64,000 nt of DNA from Aurantibacter aestuarii (GCF_003008425.1 NZ_PXOQ01000007.1:892419-956418); one strand, 5' to 3'. Positions 44,814 through 54,090 are shown, counted from the stretch's first letter. A program made the numbers and translations. The notes: generated from the letters alone by a model not told the origin.

Positions 44814-44847
44814 AAAAATAAAAAGGTTAATAAAGTTCTAGCGGAAG

Positions 44848-45528
44848 TTAGGCTAGAGTAGGAGAACCTTTATTAAAACCAAAGTCGGGAATAAATTGAG
44901 AGGTATTACAAATAACATCTGTTATATATATACGAATGTTATTAAGACTTTGTAATATGGATAGTTGAAGTTGTTTTGATAGAGAACCAAAACACGTTAA
45001 GAAATAAGATAAGTCTAAAACTGTATTTAAATCTTTTAAACTTTTTAAAAGAATCTGCTTTTTATCGTTTTTAAAACTACTGACAAAACGTTTTCTAATT
45101 TTAGAGGTTTGCCAAGGTAGTTTTACAAAAGTCTCAAAATCGAAATTAGATTGATGTAAAGCTAATAAGTAAAAACCACCATTTTGAGATGGGCCAAGCA
45201 CAAAATTATCTTCTGAAACCTGAGTATTAGCTTTAAGAATTTGAGAGGTTTTAAGTTGAGGTGTATCATTACCTACAGAAATAACCGTGTCATAACCTTT
45301 ATTATAAATGCCTTGAATGGCATTTGCAAATCGTTCACCAAAGGTTCTACCAATTTGTTCATGCTCATCAACTATAAAATAAGGTAAATTGGTTTTTTTT
45401 ACCTTAGAAATAATCTCAGAATTTAGGGTGCTAAAAACCGCTTCAGCATTAACAAATGGTTTTAACCGTGCTTCTCTTGCTGAAGAGTTTGCGAAAATTA
45501 ATATGGCGGTTTTTGGGTTGGTAGTCAT
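44848..45528 (-). CDS. Divergent DUF2064-family protein
   Basis: A 226-residue paralogue of the DUF2064 protein at 36828. The core is visible in FGERFANAIQGIYNKG, VISVGNDTPQL and VLGPSQNGGFYLLAL, but several hallmark residues differ: the Asp in DGGYYL is Asn, and the N-terminal TRNPxxGxxKTRLA motif is ANSSAREARLKPF. It follows arsS by 15 bp and has a C-terminal about 60-residue extension. It may be a specialised partner of the pathway or inactive. Confidence 0.75.
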   Translation of the reverse strand: MTTNPKTAILIFANSSAREARLKPFVNAEAVFSTLNSEIISKVKKTNLPYFIVDEHEQIGRTFGERFANAIQGIYNKGYDTVISVGNDTPQLKTSQILKANTQVSEDNFVLGPSQNGGFYLLALHQSNFDFETFVKLPWQTSKIRKRFVSSFKNDKKQILLKSLKDLNTVLDLSYFLTCFGSLSKQLQLSILQSLNNIRIYITDVICNTSQFIPDFGFNKGSPTLA

Positions 45529-45543
45529 TTCAGTTAAAACAAA

Positions 45544-46599
45544 TTAAGCAACCGTACCTTGGCAACTACTACCAGCACCTGCGGTACAACCATAACAATG
45601 TTGAGAAATAGTTATATTTCTGCCTTCTAAAAGTTCTTCATTATACTCGCTGATGTGTTTTGCTTTACTATTTACAGGTAATTCTAACATCTGGTTAAAA
45701 TCACAATCAAATAAATAACCGTCCCAACTTATAGATAAGGTGTTGGTACACATTACATTTTCTACTGCAGAAGGATTATAAGCATCTACTAAAGCATACA
45801 TATAATCATCATAATTTTCTGAAGCTATTAAATAGTCTAAAAAACGTGCAATTGGTAAATTAGTGATTGCAAAAAGATTGTGGAACTGAATATTAAAATC
45901 TTCCATTAATCCTTTTTTAAAGTCTTTTTCCATTGCAGCTTGGTCTCCTGGTAAAAAAGCACCAGAAGGATTATAGACTAAATCTAAACGTAAGTCGCTT
46001 CCTGGCATTCCGTAACCACGTTCGTTTAATTCCTGTAAGGCTTTAATCGATTTGTCAAAAACACCATCACCACGCTGTTTATCGGTTTTACCTCTTGTCC
46101 AATGTGGCATAGAGCTTATAACGTGTACGTTGTGTTTTTTAAAAAAATCAGGTAAATCGTAATATTTTTTATTGGCTCTAATTATTGTAAGGTTAGATCG
46201 TACTATAAAATCTTTAATACCAGCTTTTGAAGCTTCTTCAACAAACCATCTAAAATTAGGGTTCATTTCTGGAGCGCCTCCAGTTAAATCTAAAGTATGT
46301 GCGCCCGTATTTTTTATAACCTCTATACATTCCTGCATGGTTTTTTTGGTCATAATTTCTTTACGGTCCGGTCCTGCGTCTACGTGACAGTGTTCGCACA
46401 CCTGATTACACATGTAGCCAACATTAATTTGTAAAATCTCTAATTTTTTTGCTTTTAAGGGAAACTGGTTCGTTTCAGAAATTTTCTCCTTAAAGGTTGG
46501 CAACTCGCCATTTGCGAAAATACCGTTGGATAATAATTCTAATTGTTTGTTTGATTGTGCTAAATCGCTATGTCTTTTTTGTAATGAAGTTTGTGCCAT
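45544..46599 (-). CDS. arsS: Arsenosugar radical SAM enzyme ArsS
   Basis: A 351-residue radical SAM protein with the cluster motif CNQVCEH-C (Cys64, Cys68, Cys71, spacing CX3CX2C), HTLDLTGGAPEMNPNFRWF and a C-terminal Cys-rich SPASM-like/DUF3641 region (CTNTLSISWDG, FDCDFNQM, HCYGCTAGAGSSCQG). ArsS enzymes use SAM to move a 5'-deoxyadenosyl group onto dimethylarsinous acid, giving 5'-deoxy-5'-dimethylarsinoyl-adenosine, the first committed arsenosugar step. It lies 56 bp after the CMD-like gene. Confidence 0.92.
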   Translation of the reverse strand: MAQTSLQKRHSDLAQSNKQLELLSNGIFANGELPTFKEKISETNQFPLKAKKLEILQINVGYMCNQVCEHCHVDAGPDRKEIMTKKTMQECIEVIKNTGAHTLDLTGGAPEMNPNFRWFVEEASKAGIKDFIVRSNLTIIRANKKYYDLPDFFKKHNVHVISSMPHWTRGKTDKQRGDGVFDKSIKALQELNERGYGMPGSDLRLDLVYNPSGAFLPGDQAAMEKDFKKGLMEDFNIQFHNLFAITNLPIARFLDYLIASENYDDYMYALVDAYNPSAVENVMCTNTLSISWDGYLFDCDFNQMLELPVNSKAKHISEYNEELLEGRNITISQHCYGCTAGAGSSCQGTVA

Positions 46600-46655
46600 A
46601 AATAGATTGTCGGGATGCTTTATAATAACTTACGAAAAATGAGTTGAAATGGTTT

Positions 46656-46988
46656 TTAAAGATCCAGTTTGTTCACTTTATTCATCATTTGAACGCCATG
46701 AACCAATGTTGCTCCGCTTTTTATAGCAGCTCCAACGTGAATAGCTTCCATCATCTCTTCTTTAGTTATGGCTTTTTGTAAGCCGTCTTTGGTGTAAGCA
46801 TCAATACAGTAAGGACATTGCTCGGTATGTGCTACAGCTAATGCGATTAAAGATTTCTCTCTAGCCGAAAGAGCACCTTCTTTAAAGACTTCACTATAAT
46901 AGTCGAAAAATTTATTTCCAAGCTCTTCGCTCCATTCTGTTATTTTTCCAAATTTTCTAAGGTCTTTATCGTCGTAGTAATTGCTCAT
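46656..46988 (-). CDS. Arsenosugar-associated carboxymuconolactone decarboxylase/AhpD-like protein
   Basis: A 110-residue protein with the AhpD-type motif EQCPYCIDAYTKDGLQKA (Cys58 and Cys61, CxxC) and an all-helical fold. This size class is annotated as arsenosugar biosynthesis-associated peroxidase-like protein. It may reduce oxidised arsenic species or peroxides with its dithiol. It is the promoter-proximal gene of the arsenosugar operon. Confidence 0.87.
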   Translation of the reverse strand: MSNYYDDKDLRKFGKITEWSEELGNKFFDYYSEVFKEGALSAREKSLIALAVAHTEQCPYCIDAYTKDGLQKAITKEEMMEAIHVGAAIKSGATLVHGVQMMNKVNKLDL

Positions 46989-47014
46989 AATTATTTTTTA
47001 GCTAATTTAATTCA

Positions 47015-47049
47015 AAAAAAAAAGCTCGCAATGTTTTGCGAGCTTTTTG
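47015..47049 (-). terminator. Terminator after the T9SS-sorted protein gene
   Basis: Stem GCTCGCAA / TTGCGAGC extended by A-T pairs, with a 4-nt loop, followed on the minus strand by a run of ten T. It isolates the arsenosugar operon from the protease genes to the right. Confidence 0.9.
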
Positions 47050-47064
47050 TGTATTAAAAAGGTG

Positions 47065-47871
47065 TTATTCTTTTACAATTTTAATAGTTTTAGAAGCTTC
47101 AGTAGTCTCTAAGTTAATAAAATAAACACCTGGAGATAAAGACGACGTGTTAATCGTTTTTAAACCATCTGTTTGAAAGATAACCTTCTGACCAGTTACA
47201 TTATAGATAGACACTTTTTTAAGTTCATTATCTAAACCTTTAATGTTTAGTTCATTTTTTACAGGATTAGGATAAATATTGATATTTTCTAATCTATTGC
47301 TAGTTGTTCCTAATGTTGCAAAATTATAACTATTTTCGCTTGTAGATTGTGAACCGTATCTATCGGTTGTAGAAGGGCCATCCGTCATGTTTATATAATC
47401 TGGAAGAAACCCAAGTCTAGAACCGTCTCCTGGTGGCAATAACCTTAAAAAGCCTGATGTTGGAGGTGTGGTTCCAATCACATCAAAAAGAACTAGTTGA
47501 ATAGCTGTTCCAGTAGTAAAGTTAAAAAAAATGTTTGAAGTTGGAACTTGTCTATTTACATAAAATGTAGGGTCACCAGCGTCAGAATTTAAACCGTAAT
47601 CGTCAGCTAAAAATTCTGTAGAAGGAATTCCAGAATTTCCATTTTCAAAATTTCCAATACTATAACCTGTAGGTACAGAAATCATAGAAGCCATATCACT
47701 TGATAACTGATTAGTTACATCTGCATCAGGCGTAGCTACTAACGCAAATTGATAATTACCTGTACCGCTATTAACTCCTATATATTGTATAGAGAATTCA
47801 TATTGTTCTGTTTGTGCATATGTTACTACACTTAAAAATAATAGTGCTATTAAGCTATAAAGTTGTTTCAT
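47065..47871 (-). CDS. Secreted protein with T9SS type A sorting domain
   Basis: A 268-residue protein with a signal peptide (1-19, ending VTYAQ), a beta-rich body (about 24-185) of unknown function and a C-terminal type IX sorting domain (about 195-268) with NINIYPNPVKNELNI, VSIYNVTGQKVI, SLSPGVYFINL and the basic end KTIKIVKE. It is exported by the T9SS and may be attached to the surface. It lies 41 bp after the M43-like protease gene. Confidence 0.87.
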   Translation of the reverse strand: MKQLYSLIALLFLSVVTYAQTEQYEFSIQYIGVNSGTGNYQFALVATPDADVTNQLSSDMASMISVPTGYSIGNFENGNSGIPSTEFLADDYGLNSDAGDPTFYVNRQVPTSNIFFNFTTGTAIQLVLFDVIGTTPPTSGFLRLLPPGDGSRLGFLPDYINMTDGPSTTDRYGSQSTSENSYNFATLGTTSNRLENINIYPNPVKNELNIKGLDNELKKVSIYNVTGQKVIFQTDGLKTINTSSLSPGVYFINLETTEASKTIKIVKE

Positions 47872-47912
47872 TTTCTTGTTTTAAAATTTATTAATGTTCT
47901 TTATTATTCAAA

Positions 47913-50900
47913 TTAAGGCAATTGTTGATTTATAGGGTAAAATACACTTCCTGTGGTGTTTCCAGGGAAATTAGATATTATTGACTTTAATATATTAGAA
48001 TCATTACCTGGACCCCCAAAACGAACTTGACCATTCATATCTAAATCAAAATTATCATACGCATTGTATGGAAAGAATACCGACCCAGTAGTATTGGAAG
48101 GATGATTAACTATGGTAGTTTTTAAGATGTTAGTGTCATTATTTGGACCCGCAAATCTAATAACGTTATCTCCATTTAAATCTCCAGCCCATAATCCAAA
48201 CACGCCACTACCCATGTCTTTTTGAGCATTAGTTCCGAAAGTCGAAACAGAACCATTAGTGAAATCTACTGTTGTAGCCGTTCCTGATAAAGCAATTGTG
48301 TTTAACGACATAGCTCCTAAATGGTTTCTATGGTTAACGACAACAAAGTAGTTCTTTCCAGTAACATTTATTAATACAGGAGAAGTTCCATCTACATCAA
48401 CTACATCACCATCTCTTTGTAATAAAGCAGATCTGCTAGCTGAAATTGTTGTATTTGTAGCCGCATCTCTAAGTTCTAGCCAAACCCAGTCTACAATAGC
48501 ATTTGCACCAGTAGTGTTGAAAACAGTTGCGTTAACAGTTAAACCATCTGTGTAAGGAGATGTAGTTGGTAAGTATCCACCTGACCTAAGTGCATCACTC
48601 ATTAAGCCAGCTGAAAAAGTTGGCCCTGATAAAAACATCTTAGGAGAAATTCTCAATCTAAATGCACCTTCAGCACCTAAATAATAGGTTCCACTTAAAT
48701 CTGTAAAGTTACCAGTTAATTTAAAATCTGATCCAAAAGCAGAAGTTGTTAGAGCCACAAGATCATTACTACCTTCTCTATACGCAAATAAATCGTTAGA
48801 TGTTAAACCAGTTGTAGATGTAAACCCATTCATCTCTGCAGCAGTGATATAAAAATCAACAGATAGGTTTCCAGAAGCTGGAGAGTTCGTTGTTGAGATT
48901 TTGAATGTTTTGTCTAACACTAAATTAGTACCAGTACTACCATTGTATGTTTGAGTGCTGTTACCTGATCTATTAACTGAAACATTTACACAACCATAAT
49001 CGTTACCAGTATTATTGGTGATATCAAGCATTAAATCTGTTGTAGAAAGATCAGATGTATAGATCGTTCCTGAACCAGCTAAATTAACCTCGTATGCACT
49101 AGTGTTTTCATTAACTGCTGTTTGAATAAATTTAGCTGTTGTAGCTTCTAATAAGATGTTGTCTACTAATAGTAAACCATCAGTTCTACCATTACCTGGA
49201 TTTGTTCCTGGGCTTAAATGTCTAAAAGCTAAATACCCAGTTTGACCGCTAAATGCATCCATGTTAATAGTTATAACTTGTCCTCCTCCATCTAAAGTGT
49301 TTCCAGAGGCAATTTGAGTACCAGTTGTTCCACCAATTATAGTAGCTACTGAAGTATCGTCAGTTGTCCAATAGACTCTATACGGTTCACTATCTTGAAA
49401 CCCTCCGATACCAAAAGACAAACTAACGTTTGTTGCTCCGTTGGGAATAACAATAGCATCAGATAATAAAAAGTTATCCGGTGTATAGTTTCCAGGTGTA
49501 CCTAAGGCACTACCGTTTGATGCTGAGTAAAAGAAATCTCCAGTAATTCCTGGGTATGTCAAACCACTAGCACCAGCAAAGTTTCTAGTGTCGCCATCAT
49601 TATCAATAATAAACCAAGGAGTAGTATCTGTTGCTTCAACATCTGAATTTATAAGTGTTACTGTTTGCGTATTTATTGGGACAGAATCGTCATCATTTAT
49701 AGTAAATGTTAAATTGTTGTTACCTACAGTAGCATCTCCGCCATTCACGTTTAAAGTAAATGTTAAGTCTAAAGTTTCATTTCCTTCAACAAAGCCATCA
49801 TTAAAAACCCTAACAGTTACATTTTGATTAGCTGTAGAACCCGCTGCAAAGGTGACACTGTTGTTAATTAACAAATAGTCTGTTCCGCTTGTTGCAGTAC
49901 CTCCATTTACCGATAAATTAGCTGTAGTATTTTGTGACGCTCCAGAAGCTATGCTTAAAGAGACAGTATAGTCTGTAAAAGAACAATCCGTACTTTCACT
50001 AGCAGATAACAAAGAATTTGCAAAAGAAACTACGGGAGATGTAGCGCCTGTATTAGAGTTAGGTAATTCTTGACGACCTGGAGAGTTTGCAAGTACTACA
50101 GCCATTCTCGCTACTTGATCAGCGGTGAATAAGTTCATGCAAGTATCATAGCTGTAATCCATAAAGTTTTCTACCATATCTCTACCGCCACCTGCACATG
50201 AGTCTTGGGTTGTAGGACATCCTGCACTAGAGGTGCCTTGAGCAGGAGTGTCAGCGCAAAAATCGTCTACATTACAACCACCATCACCCCAGATATGTCT
50301 TAAACCAATCCAGTGTCCAATTTCATGTGTTAAAGTTCTTCCTGCTGCATAAACACCACCTTGAGGATGAGGTGTTGCAATTGATCCTATGGATGAGTAT
50401 AAACAAACAACACCATCTGTTTGAGTAGACCCTCCAGCACCTCCTGGCATTCCTGGAAGCGTTGAGTTGTCAGGAAACTGGGCATAACCTAAAAGTCCTC
50501 CACCTAAGTTTCCAGTCCAATTATTACAATATTTTGTTCTATCCCAGATAGTAGCAGGTTTTATTGTGCTATCAAATGTGGTTCTAGCAAGTTGTCCTGG
50601 ATAACCATAAACACGGTTAATTCCAGGTTCTGCTAGCGGATTTCCATTAGGGTCAATTTGTGCAGGGACAAATACAATTTGAGCGTCTGCAGCAACCGCA
50701 GCCCAAGGACCGGTTGCTCCTCCTGCTTGATTACCAAAATCTAAGTTTAATTGATCTATTTGTGCGTTAACATATATTGCATCTAAATCTGCAGCATCTC
50801 CGGGCGATCCTGAAACAACATGAAAAATTATCGGAATTTCTACAACTGCTTGTACAAATGTTCCGTTAGATTTCTGTTGTGCAACTCGCTGTTTGTGCTC

Positions 50901-51188
50901 TTGAAGTAAAGGAGCTAACCAGTTTTCAAATTCATCCTTACTTTGTCTGTTAGGGTTTGAGAGTCTGTAGGACTCATTAACTTCTTCCGTAAGGCATCTA
51001 ATAACGCCATTTTGGTTATAGAAGTTCTGGTTTTCTTGGTTTAATTGTAAGCCAAGTCCATTAGAATTTTGAGCATTAGTGCTAGATAAAACAGTAGTGC
51101 TATTTTTATTTAAAGCTTCCTTATTTTGAGCGGTTGTCAAAAAAGAAAAACAAATAAATAAAAGAAAGCAAAGTGTAATTTTTCTCAT
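47913..51188 (-). CDS. Secreted M43-like zinc metalloprotease with Calx-beta and dockerin-like repeats
   Basis: A 1091-residue protein: signal peptide (1-20), pro-region, a pappalysin/cytophagalysin-type M43 domain with THEIGHWIGLRHIWGDGGC (zinc ligands His288, His292, His298; catalytic Glu289) and Met-turn FMDYSYDTCM, a Calx-beta domain (about 380-500), beta-sandwich modules, and two C-terminal Ca-binding repeats (GDLNGDNVIRFAGPNNDTNIL and FDLDMNGQVRFGGPGNDSNIL, given with 21 or fewer residues as GDLNGDNVIR/FDLDMNGQVR). It has no standard T9SS sorting domain. It is secreted and probably degrades host or environmental protein. Confidence 0.86.
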   Translation of the reverse strand: MRKITLCFLLFICFSFLTTAQNKEALNKNSTTVLSSTNAQNSNGLGLQLNQENQNFYNQNGVIRCLTEEVNESYRLSNPNRQSKDEFENWLAPLLQEHKQRVAQQKSNGTFVQAVVEIPIIFHVVSGSPGDAADLDAIYVNAQIDQLNLDFGNQAGGATGPWAAVAADAQIVFVPAQIDPNGNPLAEPGINRVYGYPGQLARTTFDSTIKPATIWDRTKYCNNWTGNLGGGLLGYAQFPDNSTLPGMPGGAGGSTQTDGVVCLYSSIGSIATPHPQGGVYAAGRTLTHEIGHWIGLRHIWGDGGCNVDDFCADTPAQGTSSAGCPTTQDSCAGGGRDMVENFMDYSYDTCMNLFTADQVARMAVVLANSPGRQELPNSNTGATSPVVSFANSLLSASESTDCSFTDYTVSLSIASGASQNTTANLSVNGGTATSGTDYLLINNSVTFAAGSTANQNVTVRVFNDGFVEGNETLDLTFTLNVNGGDATVGNNNLTFTINDDDSVPINTQTVTLINSDVEATDTTPWFIIDNDGDTRNFAGASGLTYPGITGDFFYSASNGSALGTPGNYTPDNFLLSDAIVIPNGATNVSLSFGIGGFQDSEPYRVYWTTDDTSVATIIGGTTGTQIASGNTLDGGGQVITINMDAFSGQTGYLAFRHLSPGTNPGNGRTDGLLLVDNILLEATTAKFIQTAVNENTSAYEVNLAGSGTIYTSDLSTTDLMLDITNNTGNDYGCVNVSVNRSGNSTQTYNGSTGTNLVLDKTFKISTTNSPASGNLSVDFYITAAEMNGFTSTTGLTSNDLFAYREGSNDLVALTTSAFGSDFKLTGNFTDLSGTYYLGAEGAFRLRISPKMFLSGPTFSAGLMSDALRSGGYLPTTSPYTDGLTVNATVFNTTGANAIVDWVWLELRDAATNTTISASRSALLQRDGDVVDVDGTSPVLINVTGKNYFVVVNHRNHLGAMSLNTIALSGTATTVDFTNGSVSTFGTNAQKDMGSGVFGLWAGDLNGDNVIRFAGPNNDTNILKTTIVNHPSNTTGSVFFPYNAYDNFDLDMNGQVRFGGPGNDSNILKSIISNFPGNTTGSVFYPINQQLP

Positions 51189-51220
51189 ATCAAGTTATTT
51201 TAATGTTAAAAAATAGTTAA

Positions 51221-51251
51221 CAAATATAATTCAATTATGATTATATGCAAG
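51221..51251 (-). promoter_or_regulatory. Promoter of the M43 protease gene
   Basis: On the minus strand CTTG (51248-51251) is 19 bp from TATATTTG (51221-51228), a near-exact Bacteroidota promoter (TTTG-N19-TANNTTTG). The predicted start is near 51214, giving a leader of about 26 nt. Confidence 0.62.
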
Positions 51252-51272
51252 TTTTATCGGTGAAATATCTTT

Positions 51273-51302
51273 TTTGAGTTTTGGTTCGATTTTGTATATT
51301 GC
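51273..51302 (+). promoter_or_regulatory. Promoter candidate of the M12B protease gene
   Basis: TTTG (51273-51276) is followed after 18 bp by TATATTGC (51295-51302), an exact -33 with an imperfect -7 box. It is divergent from the M43 gene promoter, with the two boxes about 45 bp apart. Confidence 0.48.
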
Positions 51303-51325
51303 TTAAAATTTAAAAATAATATAAC

Positions 51326-53974
51326 ATGAAAAAAATTATTTTTTCCTTGTGTTTGCTTGTTTTTAGCATAACATTAGGCTATTCACAAAATTTATTAAAA
51401 GACGCAAAACTATCTGCGGATGATATTAGATATCTCAATTCTATTGAAGTTCCTTCTGATGGATTTACATTCTCTGTAAATGTTAACGATTTACAGCAAT
51501 ACTTGGCTTTGTCAAATGAAATGACTCTAGAATTACCGTTTAACGATGGTGAAAAAGTGAAATTTAAAGTTAAAGAAGCTTCAGTTTTTGCAGATGAACA
51601 ACAAGCTTTGTATCCAGAAATTAAAGCTTATTTAGGATATGGAATTGATAATCCAGGAGATTATTTAAGATTTACGGTAACACCATACAACGGTGTTAAT
51701 GGTATAATTGTAACTGCTGATCGTTCAGAAACACAAGTTATCCAAAGTATAAAAGGAACCAATAAATCTGTTGTTTATAAAAGAAGTAATAGAAAGTTCG
51801 GAAAAGATTTTGATTGTACAACCGCTTCTGAGGAATCTGAAGAACTTAACATTTCAGAGTTTTCGGTCGCAGCAGATGACGGTGTTTTAAGAATATTTGA
51901 TACTGCAATATCTACAACCGGAGAATATGCTGCTTTTCATGGTGGTACTTTAGCAAGTGTAAATGCAGCTTTAGCCACATCTCTAGCTAGAATAAATTCT
52001 GTTTATGAAATTGATTTTGCAGTGCGATTAGTTTTAAGAGCAGGAAATAACAGTGTGGTTTTCTTAAATGGAAACACAGACCCTTATGATAGTGCTAGTG
52101 ATAATAATTATAATACTGCATTAGCAAACACTTTGGATGCAGCTTATCCAGGTGGTGCAGGCTACGATGTGGGGCATTTATATGCAGGAATTGGAAACAA
52201 TGGAAATGCAGGATGTATCGGTTGTGTTTGTATAATTGGTGGTGGAAATCATAAAGGTAGTGGCTATACAACCAGTACAAATCCAATTGGAGATCGTTGG
52301 GATATAGATTATGTAGCTCATGAGTATGGTCATCAATTTGGTGGAAGACATACATTTACCCATGCTAGTGAAGGAAATGGTATTGCTCAAATGGAACCAG
52401 GTTCAGGTACAACTATTATGGGGTATGCTGGTATTACTGGAGCAACGGATGTTCAGCAGGTTTCAGACCCATATTTTCATGCTATCAGTATTCAACAAAT
52501 TACAGCTCATGCGAAATCTAGAACTTGTGATGTAGAGAATCCTACAGGAAATGCTATACCGGTAGCTAATGCGGGAGCAAATTTAACTTTGCCTATAGGT
52601 ACTGCTTTTATTTTAACAGGATCTGCAACAGATGGTAATACAGGAGATGTATTAACTTACTGTTGGGAACAATATGATGAGAATAATGCAGCTCAAGCTT
52701 ATCCTAGTTCAACTAGTACAAATAGTAATGAACCTTTATTTAGATCTTATAATCCAACAACATCCACTACAAGAACATTTCCAAAGTTAGAGGATTTAGT
52801 TCAAAATGGTGTAAACGGAAACGTCTGGGAAAAAATACCTACAGTAGGTCGATTTGCAGATTTTAGATTGTCTGTTAGAGATAACAGAGCTGGTGGTGCT
52901 GGAAATAACTTTGATGATATGAGAGTGACTTGGGACGCTACAAGAGGACCATTAGCAGTGACTTCTCAGAATATAGATGGAATTATGTGGAGTTCGGGTA
53001 CGACTGAAACAATTACTTGGAGTGTAAACAATACTAATACATTTGCAGGAGCATCGAACGTAAATATATTGTTATCTACAGATGGTGGATTAACCTACTC
53101 GACTACTTTATTGTCTAATGTGCCAAATAATGGTTCTGCGACTATTACAGTGCCTAATACACCAGCGCCTTATTGCCGAATCATGGTACAACCAACCTCA
53201 GCGCCATTTTTTGCAATTAATACAAATGATTTCTCTATTGACTTTATTGTAACTGAAGATTGTACTGAAGTTTATACTTCTAATGCAAATTTTGCAATAC
53301 CAGACAATGCTACAGCTTATTCTGGATTAGGTTTAAATATAACAACCTCTGGAGAAACTTTAGGAGGTAATGTTTATTTAAAATTAGGATTAGATGTAAC
53401 GCATACTTATGTAGGCGATTTGCAATTTTTATTACAATCCCCAGCGCCTTCTCAAATACAAGTTGTTCCTTGGTCTCAAGGAACTTGTGGAGCAAACGAT
53501 AATTTAAATATACAGTTGTTTGATGAGGCACCTGCCGTAACTTGTGCTACACCAACAGTTGGCGATGCTAAAACAGCAAGTCCATTTACTGCTTATGATG
53601 GTGAAGGGGTTAATGGTCAATGGATATTGGGAGTTGTAGATACTGCAGCAGCAGACACAGGAACTTTAAACTCTTGGTCTATAACTGTTTGTAAAAAGAC
53701 AGAAACACTTTCTGTAAATAGTGTTGAGGCAGATAGCTTTGAGATTTATCCAAACCCAACAACTGGAATTGTAAATCTTAAATTTAATACGAATAGTGAT
53801 GTTAATGTAAACTTATATGACATTAGAGGTCGTGGTGTCTATAATAAAAACTTCGCAAATACTTCAAATAAGTTTAATCAGCAAATAAACTTCAGTAATT
53901 TATCTGCAGGTGTGTATATTTTAAATGTACAGTCCGGAGATAAAAAGTTTGTCAAAAAAATTATTATAGAATAA
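51326..53974 (+). CDS. Secreted M12B-like zinc metalloprotease with P-domain and T9SS sorting domain
   Basis: An 882-residue protein: signal peptide (1-20, ending LGYSQ), pro-region (to about 180), a reprolysin-like M12B domain with VAHEYGHQFGGRHTF (His332, Glu333, His336, His342) and Met-turn IMGYAG, a beta-sandwich region (about 410-650), a proprotein convertase P-domain-like region (about 650-785; PSPFTAYDGEGVNGQWILGV in parts) and a C-terminal type A sorting domain (about 805-882) with FEIYPNPTTGIVNL and LSAGVYILNVQSG. It is exported by the T9SS. Followed by a very strong terminator. Confidence 0.88.
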   Translation: MKKIIFSLCLLVFSITLGYSQNLLKDAKLSADDIRYLNSIEVPSDGFTFSVNVNDLQQYLALSNEMTLELPFNDGEKVKFKVKEASVFADEQQALYPEIKAYLGYGIDNPGDYLRFTVTPYNGVNGIIVTADRSETQVIQSIKGTNKSVVYKRSNRKFGKDFDCTTASEESEELNISEFSVAADDGVLRIFDTAISTTGEYAAFHGGTLASVNAALATSLARINSVYEIDFAVRLVLRAGNNSVVFLNGNTDPYDSASDNNYNTALANTLDAAYPGGAGYDVGHLYAGIGNNGNAGCIGCVCIIGGGNHKGSGYTTSTNPIGDRWDIDYVAHEYGHQFGGRHTFTHASEGNGIAQMEPGSGTTIMGYAGITGATDVQQVSDPYFHAISIQQITAHAKSRTCDVENPTGNAIPVANAGANLTLPIGTAFILTGSATDGNTGDVLTYCWEQYDENNAAQAYPSSTSTNSNEPLFRSYNPTTSTTRTFPKLEDLVQNGVNGNVWEKIPTVGRFADFRLSVRDNRAGGAGNNFDDMRVTWDATRGPLAVTSQNIDGIMWSSGTTETITWSVNNTNTFAGASNVNILLSTDGGLTYSTTLLSNVPNNGSATITVPNTPAPYCRIMVQPTSAPFFAINTNDFSIDFIVTEDCTEVYTSNANFAIPDNATAYSGLGLNITTSGETLGGNVYLKLGLDVTHTYVGDLQFLLQSPAPSQIQVVPWSQGTCGANDNLNIQLFDEAPAVTCATPTVGDAKTASPFTAYDGEGVNGQWILGVVDTAAADTGTLNSWSITVCKKTETLSVNSVEADSFEIYPNPTTGIVNLKFNTNSDVNVNLYDIRGRGVYNKNFANTSNKFNQQINFSNLSAGVYILNVQSGDKKFVKKIIIE

Positions 53975-53984
53975 CATAATCATT

Positions 53985-54044
53985 TTTTATAATTAAAATA
54001 AGAAGGCTCTTCATTTGAAGAGCCTTCTTATTTTAATTATAAAA
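53985..54044 (+). terminator. Terminator with a 29-bp perfect stem
   Basis: Arms at 53985-54013 and 54016-54044 are perfectly complementary with a 2-nt loop. The GC core GGCTCTTC / GAAGAGCC is flanked by AT-rich stem. It closes the M12B protease gene. Confidence 0.88.
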
Positions 54045-54047
54045 CTA

Positions 54048-54077
54048 AAAAACCCTAAAGCTAGCTTTAGGGTTTTT
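54048..54077 (-). terminator. Terminator after tRNA-Phe
   Basis: AAAAACCCTAAAGCT and AGCTTTAGGGTTTTT form a 15-bp perfect palindrome; on the minus strand it ends in a T-run 14 bp past the tRNA end. Confidence 0.85.
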
Positions 54078-54090
54078 ACATTTTTATTAG

